The notes below the pieces were generated by a model. That model saw only the letters and a list, made by a program, of their open reading frames with translations, was not told the origin of the DNA and ran no database searches. Positions 43,663 through 52,290 of a stretch of 64,000 nucleotides of DNA are shown one piece after another. How positions within the stretch are numbered: the first letter of the stretch is position 1; each line of letters begins with the position of its first letter. The DNA is from Brevibacillus_H ginsengisoli (lineage in GTDB: Bacteria; Bacillota; Bacilli; Brevibacillales; Brevibacillaceae). The DNA lies in the NCBI RefSeq assembly GCF_050113715.1, contig NZ_JBNJQR010000011.1:124001-188000 (forward strand). Direction: 5' to 3'. The position numbers were made by a program, and so were the translations under genes.

Positions 43663-44502
43663 ATGATTAAAAAACTCTCATCACTCGTCCTGACTATATT
43701 GGCATTATCCGTCGCATTGGTTGGTTGCGGATCCGCTAACCAACAAGCGGGACAAACTCCTTCAACACAAGCCCCAAGCAGCAGCGCCAAAGAGCCTGCC
43801 AATCTGTTGGAGAAAGTAAAAGCAGACGGCAAACTGTTAATTGGTACGGAAGGAACTTACGCTCCATTTACGTTCCATGATCAATCCGGTAAGTTGACCG
43901 GTTTCGATGTAGACGTCGCCACAGAAATCGCGAAACGTCTGGGCGTTCAACCAGAATTCCAAGAGACTCAATGGGATGCGATGTTAGCCGGTCTGGATTC
44001 CAAACGCTTCGATATGGTTGCCAATGAAGTAGGAATTCGACCTGACCGTCAAGAAAAATACGATTTCTCCAACCCGTACATCGTTTCATCCGCTGTTCTA
44101 GTGGTTAACAAAGACAACAACACTGTTAAAAACTTCTCGGATATCAAAGGTCTCAAATCCGCACAATCCTTAACAAGTAACTTGACGGATATCGCGCGTA
44201 AAAACGGCGCTGAAATCGTTGGGGTTGATGGCTTTAACCAAGCGATTGACTTGCTTGCCTCCAAACGCGTGGATGTAACAATCAATGATGGCTTGTCCGT
44301 GCTTGATCTGCTCCATCAAAAACCAGATACACCCATCAAAATTGTTGCCAAAGATCCTAATTCCTCAAAAAATGGCTTGATGTTCCGCAAAGGCAGCAAG
44401 GAATTGGTTGACGCGGTTAACAAAGCATTAGATGACATGAAAAAAGATGGCACGTACCTGAAAATCTCACAGAAATACTTTGGCGCCGATGTTTCTAAGT
44501 AA
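43663..44502 (+). CDS. Amino-acid ABC transporter substrate-binding lipoprotein
   Basis: 279 residues. Signal peptide with lipobox LVGC (lipidated Cys about 22), then SBP family 3 (about 48-275): GTEGTYAPFTFHDQSGKLTGFDVDVA is the family signature. Binds a polar amino acid or cystine outside the membrane. Operon with the permease and ATPase; TcyA/GlnH-like, exact ligand unknown. Confidence 0.93.
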   Translation: MIKKLSSLVLTILALSVALVGCGSANQQAGQTPSTQAPSSSAKEPANLLEKVKADGKLLIGTEGTYAPFTFHDQSGKLTGFDVDVATEIAKRLGVQPEFQETQWDAMLAGLDSKRFDMVANEVGIRPDRQEKYDFSNPYIVSSAVLVVNKDNNTVKNFSDIKGLKSAQSLTSNLTDIARKNGAEIVGVDGFNQAIDLLASKRVDVTINDGLSVLDLLHQKPDTPIKIVAKDPNSSKNGLMFRKGSKELVDAVNKALDDMKKDGTYLKISQKYFGADVSK

Positions 44503-45187
44503 TCTCTTCGGCAATCCTGAACGAATCTCGCGCTTAATTGACATCGCGCAAAGCTCCTTTCTCCCTTTGGTGAAAGGAGCCTTCACCTTTTCACTGGAAT
44601 TGACCTTGATTTCTTTTGCCATTGGACTCGTCATCGCCATCCTGACGGCATTGGCACGTCTTTCCAGAATTGCGCCGTTGCGTTGGATTGCCCGATTCTA
44701 TGTATCGATTATTCGCGGAACCCCGCTATTGGTTCAGTTGTTTATTATCTTTTTCGGTTTGCCGAGCGTTGGCGTGACCATTGATCCGTTTCCATCTGCG
44801 ATTATCGGATTCTCCCTTAGTGTTGGCGCATATAACTCGGAGATTGTCCGGGCGGCTATTCTCTCCATCTCCAAAGGCCAATGGGAAGCGGCGTATTCAC
44901 TTGGCATGAGCTATACGCAAGCGCTGAAACGCATTATTTTGCCGCAAGCTGCTCGTGTTTCTGTACCGCCTTTATCCAATTCATTCATCAGTCTGGTAAA
45001 AGATACTTCCCTCGCTGCAGCTATTCTCGTGCCAGAAATGTTTCGCAAGGCGCAAGAAATCGCCGCAGCTACCTATGAGCCACTCTTTGTCTATACGGAA
45101 GCGGCATTGATCTACTGGGTGATTTGTTTGGCCCTCTCTTTTGTGCAAGGGAAGATCGAGGAGCGATTTGATCGCTATACTGCCTAG
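44489..45187 (+). CDS. Amino-acid ABC transporter permease
   Basis: 232 residues. The ATG at 44489 lies within the 3' end of the binding-protein gene; no strong ribosome site, so coupling is likely. HisMQ-type permease with about five helices: VSIIRGTPLLVQLFIIFFGLP and the EAA loop EAAYSLGMSYTQALKRIILPQA. TcyB/GlnP-like. Confidence 0.92.
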   Translation: MFLSNLFGNPERISRLIDIAQSSFLPLVKGAFTFSLELTLISFAIGLVIAILTALARLSRIAPLRWIARFYVSIIRGTPLLVQLFIIFFGLPSVGVTIDPFPSAIIGFSLSVGAYNSEIVRAAILSISKGQWEAAYSLGMSYTQALKRIILPQAARVSVPPLSNSFISLVKDTSLAAAILVPEMFRKAQEIAAATYEPLFVYTEAALIYWVICLALSFVQGKIEERFDRYTA

Positions 45188-45204
45188 AAGGAGGCCACCC
45201 AACC

Positions 45205-45942
45205 ATGATAGCCATTCGTAATCTCAAAAAACGGTTCGGTTCCCTGGAAGTTCTGAAAGACATCTCACTCGAGGTGGACAAAGGCAAGGTTGTCGTCATT
45301 ATCGGCCCGTCCGGTTCAGGGAAGACGACCCTGCTTCGCTGCCTCAATGTGTTGGAACAGCCGGACGGAGGACAGATTGAAATCCACAACACGAAGCTTG
45401 ATTTCAACAAGCGAGTCGATAAATCCCAGATTGTGACCCTGCGCAAGCAGACCGGAATGGTGTTTCAAAACTATAATCTCTTTCCTCACATGACGGCGAT
45501 CGAGAATGTGATGGAAGGCCCTGTTACCGTTCAAGGCCAATCCAAGGAAGCAGCCCGTCAAAAGGCGGAAAAGCTGCTCGCCAAGGTAGGGCTCTCTACC
45601 CATGCAAATAAATTCCCGGCTCAGCTATCTGGCGGCCAACAGCAACGTGTCGGGATTGCTCGCGCGCTGGCCATGGACCCGAATGTCATGCTGTTTGACG
45701 AACCTACCTCAGCCCTTGACCCCGAGTTGGTCGGCGAAGTGTTGAAAGCCATCAAGGAGCTGGCACAGGAAGGTATGACTATGGTCATTGTAACTCACGA
45801 GATGACATTTGCCCGCGAAGTGGCGGATGAAGTAATTTTTATGGATCACGGTGTTATCGTGGAATACGGCAAACCTGAGAAATTGTTTAGCGCTCCAGAA
45901 CACGAGAGAACCAAACAGTTTTTGAAGCTGTTAGAGAAATAA
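45205..45942 (+). CDS. Amino-acid ABC transporter ATP-binding protein
   Basis: 245 residues. Walker A GPSGSGKTTLLR, Q-loop FQNYNLFPHM, signature LSGGQQQRVGIARAL, Walker B VMLFDEPTSALDPE, His in VTHEM. Polar-amino-acid (PAAT) family, like GlnQ/TcyC. 18 bases after the permease; GAAGGAGG ribosome site. Confidence 0.97.
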   Translation: MIAIRNLKKRFGSLEVLKDISLEVDKGKVVVIIGPSGSGKTTLLRCLNVLEQPDGGQIEIHNTKLDFNKRVDKSQIVTLRKQTGMVFQNYNLFPHMTAIENVMEGPVTVQGQSKEAARQKAEKLLAKVGLSTHANKFPAQLSGGQQQRVGIARALAMDPNVMLFDEPTSALDPELVGEVLKAIKELAQEGMTMVIVTHEMTFAREVADEVIFMDHGVIVEYGKPEKLFSAPEHERTKQFLKLLEK

Positions 45943-45948
45943 GGTTGG

Positions 45949-45981
45949 AAATCCCCGGACATTCACTGGGGATTTTTTATT
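45949..45981 (+). terminator. Terminator of the amino-acid ABC operon
   Basis: AAATCCCC pairs with GGGGATTT, then T-rich. Confidence 0.8.
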
Positions 45982-46024
45982 TTTAAGGATAGCAGCGTAT
46001 TCTTCAACATTCACGAAAAGTTCA

Positions 46025-46053
46025 TTGAATTCACTTCAAACATGTAGTAGGAT
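46025..46053 (+). promoter_or_regulatory. Sigma-A promoter of the CDF leader
   Basis: TTGAAT (46025-46030), 17-base spacer, TAGGAT (46048-46053). It would start a ~130-base leader containing a 21-codon ORF and a terminator before the CDF gene. Confidence 0.5.
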
Positions 46054-46085
46054 GGAGAAACTGACCGTATAAGAGAGTGATAATC

Positions 46086-46151
46086 ATGGGTAAGCTTAAC
46101 GTAGTGATGTCTATCCTCAAATTACATACAAAAGGACTCTCATTCGCCTAG
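46086..46151 (+). CDS. Possible 21-residue leader peptide of the CDF gene
   Basis: ATG 46086 with a weak AGAGAGTG purine stretch; reads MGKLNVVMSILKLHTKGLSFA then stop. Its last codons overlap the left arm of the terminator at 46131, the arrangement of translational attenuators. Could also be fortuitous. Confidence 0.4.
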   Translation: MGKLNVVMSILKLHTKGLSFA

Positions 46152-46170
46152 AATAAGAGTCCTTTTTTTC
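46131..46170 (+). terminator. Terminator upstream of the CDF gene (attenuator candidate)
   Basis: AGGACTCT (46133) pairs with AGAGTCCT (46156), then seven T, 20 bases before the CDF start. Confidence 0.85.
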
Positions 46171-46189
46171 TTGCATAAAGGAAACAAAC

Positions 46190-47110
46190 ATGGGAGGGAC
46201 TAACACTTTGGAGACAAGTCAAAAATCGAAATCAGTCTTTGCGATCTGGATTAGTTTAGTAGCGAATATTGTCTTAACGTTTCTTAAAATCATCGTGGGC
46301 TTTTTATATTCCAGCCAAGTATTGATTGCCGATGGAATCCATAACGCCGGAGATATTATTGCCTCCGTTGCCGCACTTGGGGCAACCAGCGTATCAAAGA
46401 AACCAGCCGACGAGGATCATCCTTATGGACATGGAAAAGCGGAAGTCATCGCTGCTGCCATCGTGGCGATCATCCTGATCATCGCGGCGATTTTCATGGG
46501 ATACTCCTCATTTTCGGCCTTATTCGAACCCGCTGTGAAAGCCAGCATGATTGGGTTAACCGCAGCAATCATTTCTTTAGTGGTAAAGCAGCTTCTCTAT
46601 GGATACTGTATGAGGCTTGGCAAGAAAGAAAACAGCAAAAGCTTGATTGCTACCGCCTATGATCACTTGGCCGATGTCTATTCTTCTATTGCCGCTGTGA
46701 TCGGTATTGGACTTGCTCTCATTGGCGACCATTATAACATTGCGATCCTTCGCTACGGAGACCCTGTAGCGGGTATTGTCGTTTCCTTCTTTGTTCTTAA
46801 ATTGGCGGTTGAAATCGGGAAAGAAGCGATTGACGTGTTGATGGAAACCACCGTCCCCGCTGAACAATTAGAGAAATACACGAACGTGGTTCAATTAATA
46901 CCTGAGGTAAAGCGAATTGATCGAATTCGAGCACGCGAGCATGGACACTACGTGATTGTTGACATTCGAGTAGGTATTCCCGGGTATTATACGATCCAGC
47001 AAGGTCATGATATCTCCCGTCATATCAAACAGAATATTATGGATGCATACCAAGAAGTTGATGAGGTCTTGGTTCACTTAAATCCATGGTATGAGGATGA
47101 GGAGCGATAA
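46190..47110 (+). CDS. Cation diffusion facilitator family transporter
   Basis: 306 residues from ATG 46190 (AAAGGA upstream); an in-frame TTG at 46208 with stronger GGGAGGG is an alternative start. Six membrane helices with metal sites HNAGDI and DEDHPYGHGKAE (helix 2 and loop) and AYDHLADVYSS (helix 5), then a C-terminal dimerisation domain (IDRIRAREHGHYVIVDIRVGI). Exports divalent metals such as Zn, Fe or Mn; FieF/MamB-like. The attenuator-like leader suggests metal or translation control. Confidence 0.92.
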   Translation: MGGTNTLETSQKSKSVFAIWISLVANIVLTFLKIIVGFLYSSQVLIADGIHNAGDIIASVAALGATSVSKKPADEDHPYGHGKAEVIAAAIVAIILIIAAIFMGYSSFSALFEPAVKASMIGLTAAIISLVVKQLLYGYCMRLGKKENSKSLIATAYDHLADVYSSIAAVIGIGLALIGDHYNIAILRYGDPVAGIVVSFFVLKLAVEIGKEAIDVLMETTVPAEQLEKYTNVVQLIPEVKRIDRIRAREHGHYVIVDIRVGIPGYYTIQQGHDISRHIKQNIMDAYQEVDEVLVHLNPWYEDEER

Positions 47111-47114
47111 TAGA

Positions 47115-47144
47115 AGAAAATCCCCGGCAGCTACCGGGGATTTT
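47115..47144 (+). terminator. Terminator of the CDF gene
   Basis: GAAAATCCCCGG-CAGCTA-CCGGGGATTTTT, five bases after the stop. Confidence 0.9.
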
Positions 47145-47161
47145 TCAGTTCACTTCTGCTT

Positions 47162-47251
47162 TTAGTCGTCGGAAAAGAAGAAAATGAACGCGATAATGAT
47201 GATAATCCAGATGAAGCTGTTGTTTTCAAAACCAAAAAACCCGCGGCTCAT
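47162..47251 (-). CDS. YjcZ-like sporulation micro-protein
   Basis: 29 residues from ATG 47251: MSRGFFGFENNSFIWIIIII then AFIFFFSDD. A G/F/N-rich head and one membrane helix, the pattern of the YjcZ/SscA small spore proteins. A weak AGGGATTGGT site precedes it. Too short for most gene finders. Confidence 0.7.
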   Translation of the reverse strand: MSRGFFGFENNSFIWIIIIIAFIFFFSDD

Positions 47252-47558
47252 ACCAATCCCTCCATTCCATAAACCCTGGTCAATTCAATGTGATTAACTT
47301 GACCTTTCATAAGATATGGGATGGAAACTGGACTTGTATGGATACTTGGCTATTCCATGGAAAAAAGGCGTCTAACACTCGGAGTAGTGTTCCACTTTTT
47401 TACGATTTCTTTACGTGAACTCCACTGTTTCTTCATCAGACTTTTTTATGATGAAGTTGTCAGACCCTACGATGGACTTAGCGTCCTCCAATCCCTCCAC
47501 TAAGCGGTTGGTCCCCTTCCAATCCTCTTAGTGGCTTTTTTTTAGGGAAGGCATATCC
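47252..47558 (+). other. Intergenic region with a plus-strand terminator and no ORF: possible small RNA
   Basis: No ribosome-site ORF. Hairpins at 47374-47391 (AACACT/AGTGTT) and 47431-47456 (CTTCATCA/TGATGAAG), then a strong plus-strand terminator at 47497-47543. Both flanking genes are on the minus strand, so a plus-strand terminator here implies a non-coding transcript. A TTGACC box at about 47298 could start it; no clear -10. Confidence 0.4.
47497..47543 (+). terminator. Terminator of an unexplained plus-strand transcript
   Basis: CCACTAAG (47497-47504) pairs with CTTAGTGG (47527-47534), then C and eight T. There is no coding gene on this strand for it to end. Confidence 0.75.
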
Positions 47559-48644
47559 TTACTGAATCAAGGCTAATTCCGCAACCAGCACCATGTACAT
47601 AGCATGTGACCAGAGAAGCGGATTGGCCGGCTCTCCCGCTTGCTTGACCCAAAGGGGATAATCTTTTGGAGACAGCAAGTGATCTTGAACCTGCTCGGGA
47701 AGTCCCGCCTTCGTGTATTTGCGCTCGATCCACGTAAGAATTTCTTGCGCCTTCTCTCGTTCACCCGTCTTCACGTAATACCAACCCAACCACGCGGTCA
47801 ACAAGATCCACTGTCCGCCTCCGTAGTAAGTATCTTGAGAATAACGATGAACCCCGCCCGCTTGATGCAGCTCCTGTTCGATCAGCCGCACAGTCTTCTT
47901 CATAATCGGATCATCCACATCCACCAGCGCGAACGGCAGGGAAACCCAGAGAAGGCTGGAATCGATGTCTCTTCGTCCAATTGATTTAATAAAGTGACCA
48001 TCCACTACACCGTAAGTCATCACAAACTGCTTGATCTCTTTGCATACCTGCTCGATCTGTTCGCTTCGCTCAGGTAGGTAAGCGGCAACAGCGTGAAGAC
48101 CTCCATATATCGCGGCGAGTGTGGCTGGATGAACCAAATCACCGAACTCTTCCCAGCAATCGTAATTCGGCAATGCCCAACAAGCTGTCAAATAATCGAC
48201 TGTAAGCTCCATCGCTTGTCTGAAGGACGAGGCCAGTTCAAAGCGGCCAGTCAGCTTCATATGCTGGCAGATTCCCCACAGCCACGCTCCATACCCATCC
48301 AGTTGGAAGTTCCCCCATTCTCCGGCAACCTCCTCGCCATCCACCGTGTAACGCGTGTGCAGGAACTCATTGGCGCCGGGCACCGTCTCTTTGGTTGTAA
48401 CCTGAGCAATGACGTTCCTCGCTTTGAGTTCATACCGCAACACAATCTCCTTGCACCATTCATAGTAACGAAGAGCGGAATCATGCTCCCTGGCACAGTC
48501 CATGGCATAGGCGATAAAGGTACCGTCACGAAGCCAAGAATAGCCATAGTGTATATAAGCGGGCGATGCGATATAAGCCCCTGTATTCGCTTGATGCTGT
48601 CGAATTAATTCAATACTTTTCGCTATAGAATTGAACGATGTCAA
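47559..48644 (-). CDS. Glycoside hydrolase family 15 (glucoamylase/trehalase-like) protein
   Basis: 361 residues from TTG 48644 with GGAGGGG upstream. (alpha/alpha)6-barrel GH15 blocks: YSWLRDGTFIAYAMD near residue 35, LDGYGAWLWG, NYDCWEEFGDLVHPATLAAIYGGL with the likely catalytic acid Glu, and GQWILLTAWLGWYYV. It lacks the N-terminal super-beta-sandwich of bacterial glucoamylases and has no signal peptide, so it is an intracellular alpha-glucosidase or trehalase type. No sugar genes adjacent. Confidence 0.85.
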   Translation of the reverse strand: MTSFNSIAKSIELIRQHQANTGAYIASPAYIHYGYSWLRDGTFIAYAMDCAREHDSALRYYEWCKEIVLRYELKARNVIAQVTTKETVPGANEFLHTRYTVDGEEVAGEWGNFQLDGYGAWLWGICQHMKLTGRFELASSFRQAMELTVDYLTACWALPNYDCWEEFGDLVHPATLAAIYGGLHAVAAYLPERSEQIEQVCKEIKQFVMTYGVVDGHFIKSIGRRDIDSSLLWVSLPFALVDVDDPIMKKTVRLIEQELHQAGGVHRYSQDTYYGGGQWILLTAWLGWYYVKTGEREKAQEILTWIERKYTKAGLPEQVQDHLLSPKDYPLWVKQAGEPANPLLWSHAMYMVLVAELALIQ

Positions 48645-48781
48645 AAGTGATCCCCTCCGTTAATCCGCTACTGTAGAATATGCAAAAATTAATCCGAAAT
48701 AGTAGTCCAACAAGCCCAAACGGTTGACAATGCTGTAAATCGAGATTACCAAAAGCGCATCCGAAAACATTTGCGAAACGT

Positions 48782-48811
48782 AAAAAAGGCAGGATGTAGG
48801 TATCCTGCCTT
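48782..48811 (-). terminator. Terminator of the IMPase gene
   Basis: Minus strand AAGGCAGGAT-ACCTAC-ATCCTGCCTT then TTTT. Confidence 0.85.
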
Positions 48812-48842
48812 CTCACTATATGCACAGTCTCACTGTTATAAT

Positions 48843-49685
48843 TTATTTCTCCGTATCCTGTTGGCTGGACATGTAGTTACGCAGCTCCTGATAAAACGAA
48901 CGATTACACGCCACTACACTGCTCTTTTCATCGTATGGCAGCTCTTCTCCAGACATTTTGGTCACAATTCCGCCCGCTTCTTCTACAATTACGCGACCTG
49001 CCCCGAAATCCCAAGCATTCAGCTGCATACTGACGTAGCCATCCAAACGGCCTGCGGCAACGTACGCCATCTCCAGTGCTGCGCTTCCCAATAAACGAAC
49101 GGCCCGAACCTTGCCCGCCAGTTTTTTCACGATCTGATCAATGCCCGTTTGCTCCGCCCGTCTGTTCCAGAATACGCTCGTGCAGAGAATCGCTTCTTCC
49201 AGCCTCACTTGACGCTTTAATTCCAGCTTGCGATCATTGAGATAAGCTCCTCGTCCCTTCACGGCATAAAACAGCTCGTCACGGGATGGATCGTAGATGA
49301 CACCAACCATTCCTACTCCTCGGTGATACACCGCAATCGAAACGGAGAAATTAATCTGTTGATGGACAAAATTGGTGGTTCCGTCAATTGGGTCAATGAT
49401 CCAAAGCGTTTCGTATCGACCTGGCTCATGTTGAACAGTGCTCTCTTCCCCCAATATCCCGTGATCAGGGAAGCGGGACAGGATGGCTTGCACTACTTGC
49501 TTTTCAACCTCTTTATCAACGGCGGTCACCAAATCTGAGGCAGACGTTTTGTATTCTACCAGAAAAGGTTCCTTCATCCTCTCAAGGCTAAGTTCTCCCG
49601 CCATTCTCGCACAGGAAATTGCAAGCTCCTTCACTTGATCTATATCAAACGGCTGCAAAAAGTATCGCCACCCAACCCATAGCAT
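48843..49685 (-). CDS. Inositol monophosphatase family protein (SuhB-like)
   Basis: 280 residues as read from ATG 49685, whose ribosome site is poor; an in-frame TTG at 49658 sits nine bases after GGGTGG and may be the true start. Complete FIG signature: GEES metal site, IDPIDGTTNFVHQ, and AWDFGAGRVIVEEAGG at the C-terminus. Mg-dependent inositol- or sugar-monophosphatase. More canonical than the paralogue at 3797, whose last motif is altered. Confidence 0.92.
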   Translation of the reverse strand: MLWVGWRYFLQPFDIDQVKELAISCARMAGELSLERMKEPFLVEYKTSASDLVTAVDKEVEKQVVQAILSRFPDHGILGEESTVQHEPGRYETLWIIDPIDGTTNFVHQQINFSVSIAVYHRGVGMVGVIYDPSRDELFYAVKGRGAYLNDRKLELKRQVRLEEAILCTSVFWNRRAEQTGIDQIVKKLAGKVRAVRLLGSAALEMAYVAAGRLDGYVSMQLNAWDFGAGRVIVEEAGGIVTKMSGEELPYDEKSSVVACNRSFYQELRNYMSSQQDTEK

Positions 49686-49863
49686 TTTCTTTAGTTTACC
49701 ATAGATGAGTTATGCTTACACGTTTTGTGTTTTTTCGACAATCAAACACCTGAAGAGCCCCTTCCTTGTTCGTCCAACTCGGGGTAAAATACTCTTGAAT
49801 CGCTAGTTGACAAGCATTCTTGGCTTGTCGCATGTCTTATGGATAGTTGGGTAGGAGGTCACG

Positions 49864-50145
49864 ATGCATTATTTTGACAAGGAAACCATCATGTCCCGGG
49901 AAAATGCTTTAGTCCTTAAGCCGACTGAAATTGCGGTACTGGAGCATGTTCGGACATACGAATTGGAAGAAAGCGAAAGACCACTTCCCTACTTTATCGA
50001 AATCCAATGCCTGGATCACGGTGTAGTCGTCAAGAAAAAAAGGATCATTGATTTTCCAGAATTCGAATTGGAACGGGAAGAAAAGTTTGCCACAGTAGAG
50101 GAAGCAACTGAGGTTTTTCGTCAATGGATTAGAGAGATGGAGTAG
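49864..50145 (+). CDS. Hypothetical protein, 93 residues
   Basis: ATG 49864 behind GGGTAGGAGGT. Small alpha/beta protein with charged segments (YELEESERPLPYFIEIQ, EREEKFATVEEATEVFRQW). No membrane helix or known family. Its stop is followed at once by the first full copy of the structured element. Confidence 0.65.
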   Translation: MHYFDKETIMSRENALVLKPTEIAVLEHVRTYELEESERPLPYFIEIQCLDHGVVVKKKRIIDFPEFELEREEKFATVEEATEVFRQWIREME

Positions 50146-50334
50146 AAAAGACTTCGTCCCTTTACGTTCTGTGGAAGTTCGCAATGATGTTGCAAAGTCC
50201 GCTCTCTCAATCCGAAAGGGAGTCGCCAAACGCTTCGCGCCCCTAAAGGGGTTGGGTGGCGACTCTTTTCCCTTTCTCCTTTCCTTCGCTAAGTATCACT
50301 TCCAAGGAATCTCAAGTGGACGAAGTTTTTTCTT
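50146..50334 (+). repeat. Structured dispersed element, copy 1 (complete)
   Basis: Begins at the base after a stop codon (TAG-AAAAG). Left end AAAAGACTTCGTCC pairs with GGACGAAGTTTTTTC (from 50318). Inside it: TGGAAGT (50172) with ACTTCCA (50298), and a core stem GTCGCC (50222) with GGCGAC (50258), with GAAAGGG/CCCTTTC extending it and CCCC-TAAA-GGGG at the tip. Shared core sequence CGCTTCGCGCCCC. Copies at 52984 and 62421. Confidence 0.9.
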
Positions 50335-50355
50335 CTGGGGGCTTGCGCAAATGGA

Positions 50356-50399
50356 AGAATGTTTAGTTGCTCTACCTTTGTAAACCAACTAAACATTCT
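50356..50399 (+). repeat. Variable hairpin 3' of copy 1
   Basis: AGAATGTTTAGTTG pairs perfectly (14 bp) with CAACTAAACATTCT (50386). The same place after copy 2 has a hairpin of different sequence but equal layout (53225-53263). The motif GGGCTTGCGCAAATGGAA precedes it. Confidence 0.75.
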
Positions 50400-50411
50400 G
50401 ATATTAATAGA

Positions 50412-50452
50412 AAAGCCCCACCCGACGAAGCTTTCGCTTGATCGGGGAGGGC
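50412..50452 (-). terminator. hppD terminator
   Basis: GCCCcaCCCGA pairs with TCGGGgaGGGC; T-rich beyond it on the minus strand, just after the hppD stop. Confidence 0.7.
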
Positions 50453-50466
50453 CGATAATCCTACAT

Positions 50467-51558
50467 TTATAAATTTCCGCGCAGTTCCTGTTCACGCTCC
50501 AACGCTTCAAAGAGAGCTTTGAAGTTCCCGTTACCAAAGCGGCGGCTGCCCTTGCGTTGAATAATCTCGATGAACAGTGTCGGACGATCCACGATCGGTT
50601 TGCTGAAAAGCTGCAACAGGTATCCTTCATCGTCACGGTCTACGAGAATCCCCAGGCTTTTCAGCTTCTCCATATCTTCATCAATGGCACCTACCCGGTC
50701 TTGCAATTCTGCATAGTAGGTATCAGGTACATGAAGAAAGTCGATTCCATTATCGCGAAGCTTGGAAACCGTATCGATAATATCATTGGTTAACACAGCG
50801 ATATGTTGAACGCCTGGACCTTTGTAGAAATCAAGGAATTCCTGAATTTGCGACTTACGACGGCCCTCGGCGGGTTCATTGATGGGGAATTTGATGCGAC
50901 CAGTACCACTTTGCATAACCTTGGACATCAGAGCCGAATACTCGGTAGAAATATCGTCATCATCGAAGTTTTGCGAAGCGGAGAAGCCCATTACTTTTTC
51001 ATAATAGCTGACCCACTCATCCATCAATTCCACGTTGCCCACAATGTGGTCAATTCCGATCAGACCCGTACTTACCCCTTGCACAGGAGATTCGTACGGT
51101 TTGAAGCCAGGGAAGAACGCCCCTTTATAGTTACTGCGCTCGATAAAGGAATGGACAGTATCTCCGTAGGTGGCAATCGTCGCTCTTTTAACGGTTCCAA
51201 ACTCGTCGGAGTATTCAGTTGGCTCCATTAACGGAATGGCCCCGCGGGATACAGCTTCTTGGAAGGCTTTCTCACAATTGTCTACGCGAAGCGCGATGTC
51301 CTTAACACCCTCACCGTGTTTCTTGACAAAATCAGCAATTGGATGGTCTGGATGAAGCGCACCGGACAATACGAAGGTGATGTGGTTTTGTTTCAGCACA
51401 TAAGAGACCTTATCACGAGACCCGGTCTCCAGCCCAGCATAAGCAAACGCCTCGAAGCCAAATGCCTTGGTAAAAAAATGCATGGCCTGTTTAGCGTTCC
51501 CCACATAAAACTCTACATGGTCCCAATCTTGAATGGGAAAAAAGTCAGTCGTGCTCAT
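50467..51558 (-). CDS. hppD: 4-hydroxyphenylpyruvate dioxygenase
   Basis: 363 residues. Two VOC-type domains: N-terminal WDHVEFYVGNAKQ and a C-terminal iron domain with the 2-His-1-Glu set in GIDHIVGNVEL, VQHIAVLTNDI and LFIEIIQRKG. Converts 4-hydroxyphenylpyruvate to homogentisate in tyrosine breakdown. No homogentisate dioxygenase or fumarylacetoacetase is in the window, so the rest of the path must lie elsewhere. Confidence 0.97.
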   Translation of the reverse strand: MSTTDFFPIQDWDHVEFYVGNAKQAMHFFTKAFGFEAFAYAGLETGSRDKVSYVLKQNHITFVLSGALHPDHPIADFVKKHGEGVKDIALRVDNCEKAFQEAVSRGAIPLMEPTEYSDEFGTVKRATIATYGDTVHSFIERSNYKGAFFPGFKPYESPVQGVSTGLIGIDHIVGNVELMDEWVSYYEKVMGFSASQNFDDDDISTEYSALMSKVMQSGTGRIKFPINEPAEGRRKSQIQEFLDFYKGPGVQHIAVLTNDIIDTVSKLRDNGIDFLHVPDTYYAELQDRVGAIDEDMEKLKSLGILVDRDDEGYLLQLFSKPIVDRPTLFIEIIQRKGSRRFGNGNFKALFEALEREQELRGNL

Positions 51559-51721
51559 CTACTCAACCTCCACTGTGATTATTATCACACTTTTCTAAAA
51601 TTTACTCTGTAAACGCTTTCCTTCGCAAGAGCATGGAGTGACGCTCCAACGCTTTTAACCAATGAAGACCTTTCCTACCTGCTACTAGCTTATGAAATGA
51701 AGTGGATCACCGTAACGTACC

Positions 51722-51761
51722 AAAAAACGAACCCCACTTTTCCCTATACAGAAAAGTGGGG
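51722..51761 (-). terminator. Terminator of the small secreted protein gene
   Basis: CCCCACTTTTC and GAAAAGTGGGG pair around an 8-base loop, with a T-run on the minus exit side. Confidence 0.85.
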
Positions 51762-51796
51762 CGTCCCATACTTTTGATGTTTTATTGGCTAGCTGT

Positions 51797-52054
51797 TTAC
51801 TTCTCGCGATCGTTACCGATGCCATAAACGGATACATTCGAATCGTAGCTTGAAGTGGAAGGTGCTTGCTTGTTTTTTGCTTGCTCAGTTGGTTCCGCTT
51901 TTGGTTGCGCAGAAGTCTGAACAACCACTTGATTGGTCACACCCACATAATTATCGCTCACTGTATCTCGATCCTCTTTGGCGAATGCTGATTGTGTAAA
52001 TAGAACCGAACCTACTAAAGCTGCTCCTACCATGGCCAATTTTGCCTGTTTCAT
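51797..52054 (-). CDS. Small secreted protein, 85 residues
   Basis: Signal peptide KQAKLAMVGAALVGSVLFTQSAFA (cleavage about 25), then an unstructured Q/P/K/S-rich mature part (KAEPTEQAKNKQAPSTSS). No domain recognised. ATG 52054 with an AGGTGATGG site. Could be a surface or biofilm peptide; function unknown. Confidence 0.7.
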   Translation of the reverse strand: MKQAKLAMVGAALVGSVLFTQSAFAKEDRDTVSDNYVGVTNQVVVQTSAQPKAEPTEQAKNKQAPSTSSYDSNVSVYGIGNDREK

Positions 52055-52290
52055 TTTCCATCACCTTTTCCTATGTTTTCGTGTAACGATTTGCTTACAG
52101 GTTTATCTTACAGGAGGATATATTTGGTACAAACGGTCGAAGGATTGGTTTTTCACTCCGCCTCAAGACCGTCATCTTCCTCCATCTTCCAGTTCCTTGA
52201 TAACTTGTGTGAAAATTAGAAAAAACATGATAACATAGAAATTGATGAAGAAAGCGCTGTCAAAAACCTGATAGATAAAGGAGTATGGCT

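Noticed and set aside
47281..47558. 6S RNA or scRNA at the candidate small-RNA locus
   Set aside because: The ends do not form the long closing stem and bulge of 6S, and the scRNA core sequence is absent.
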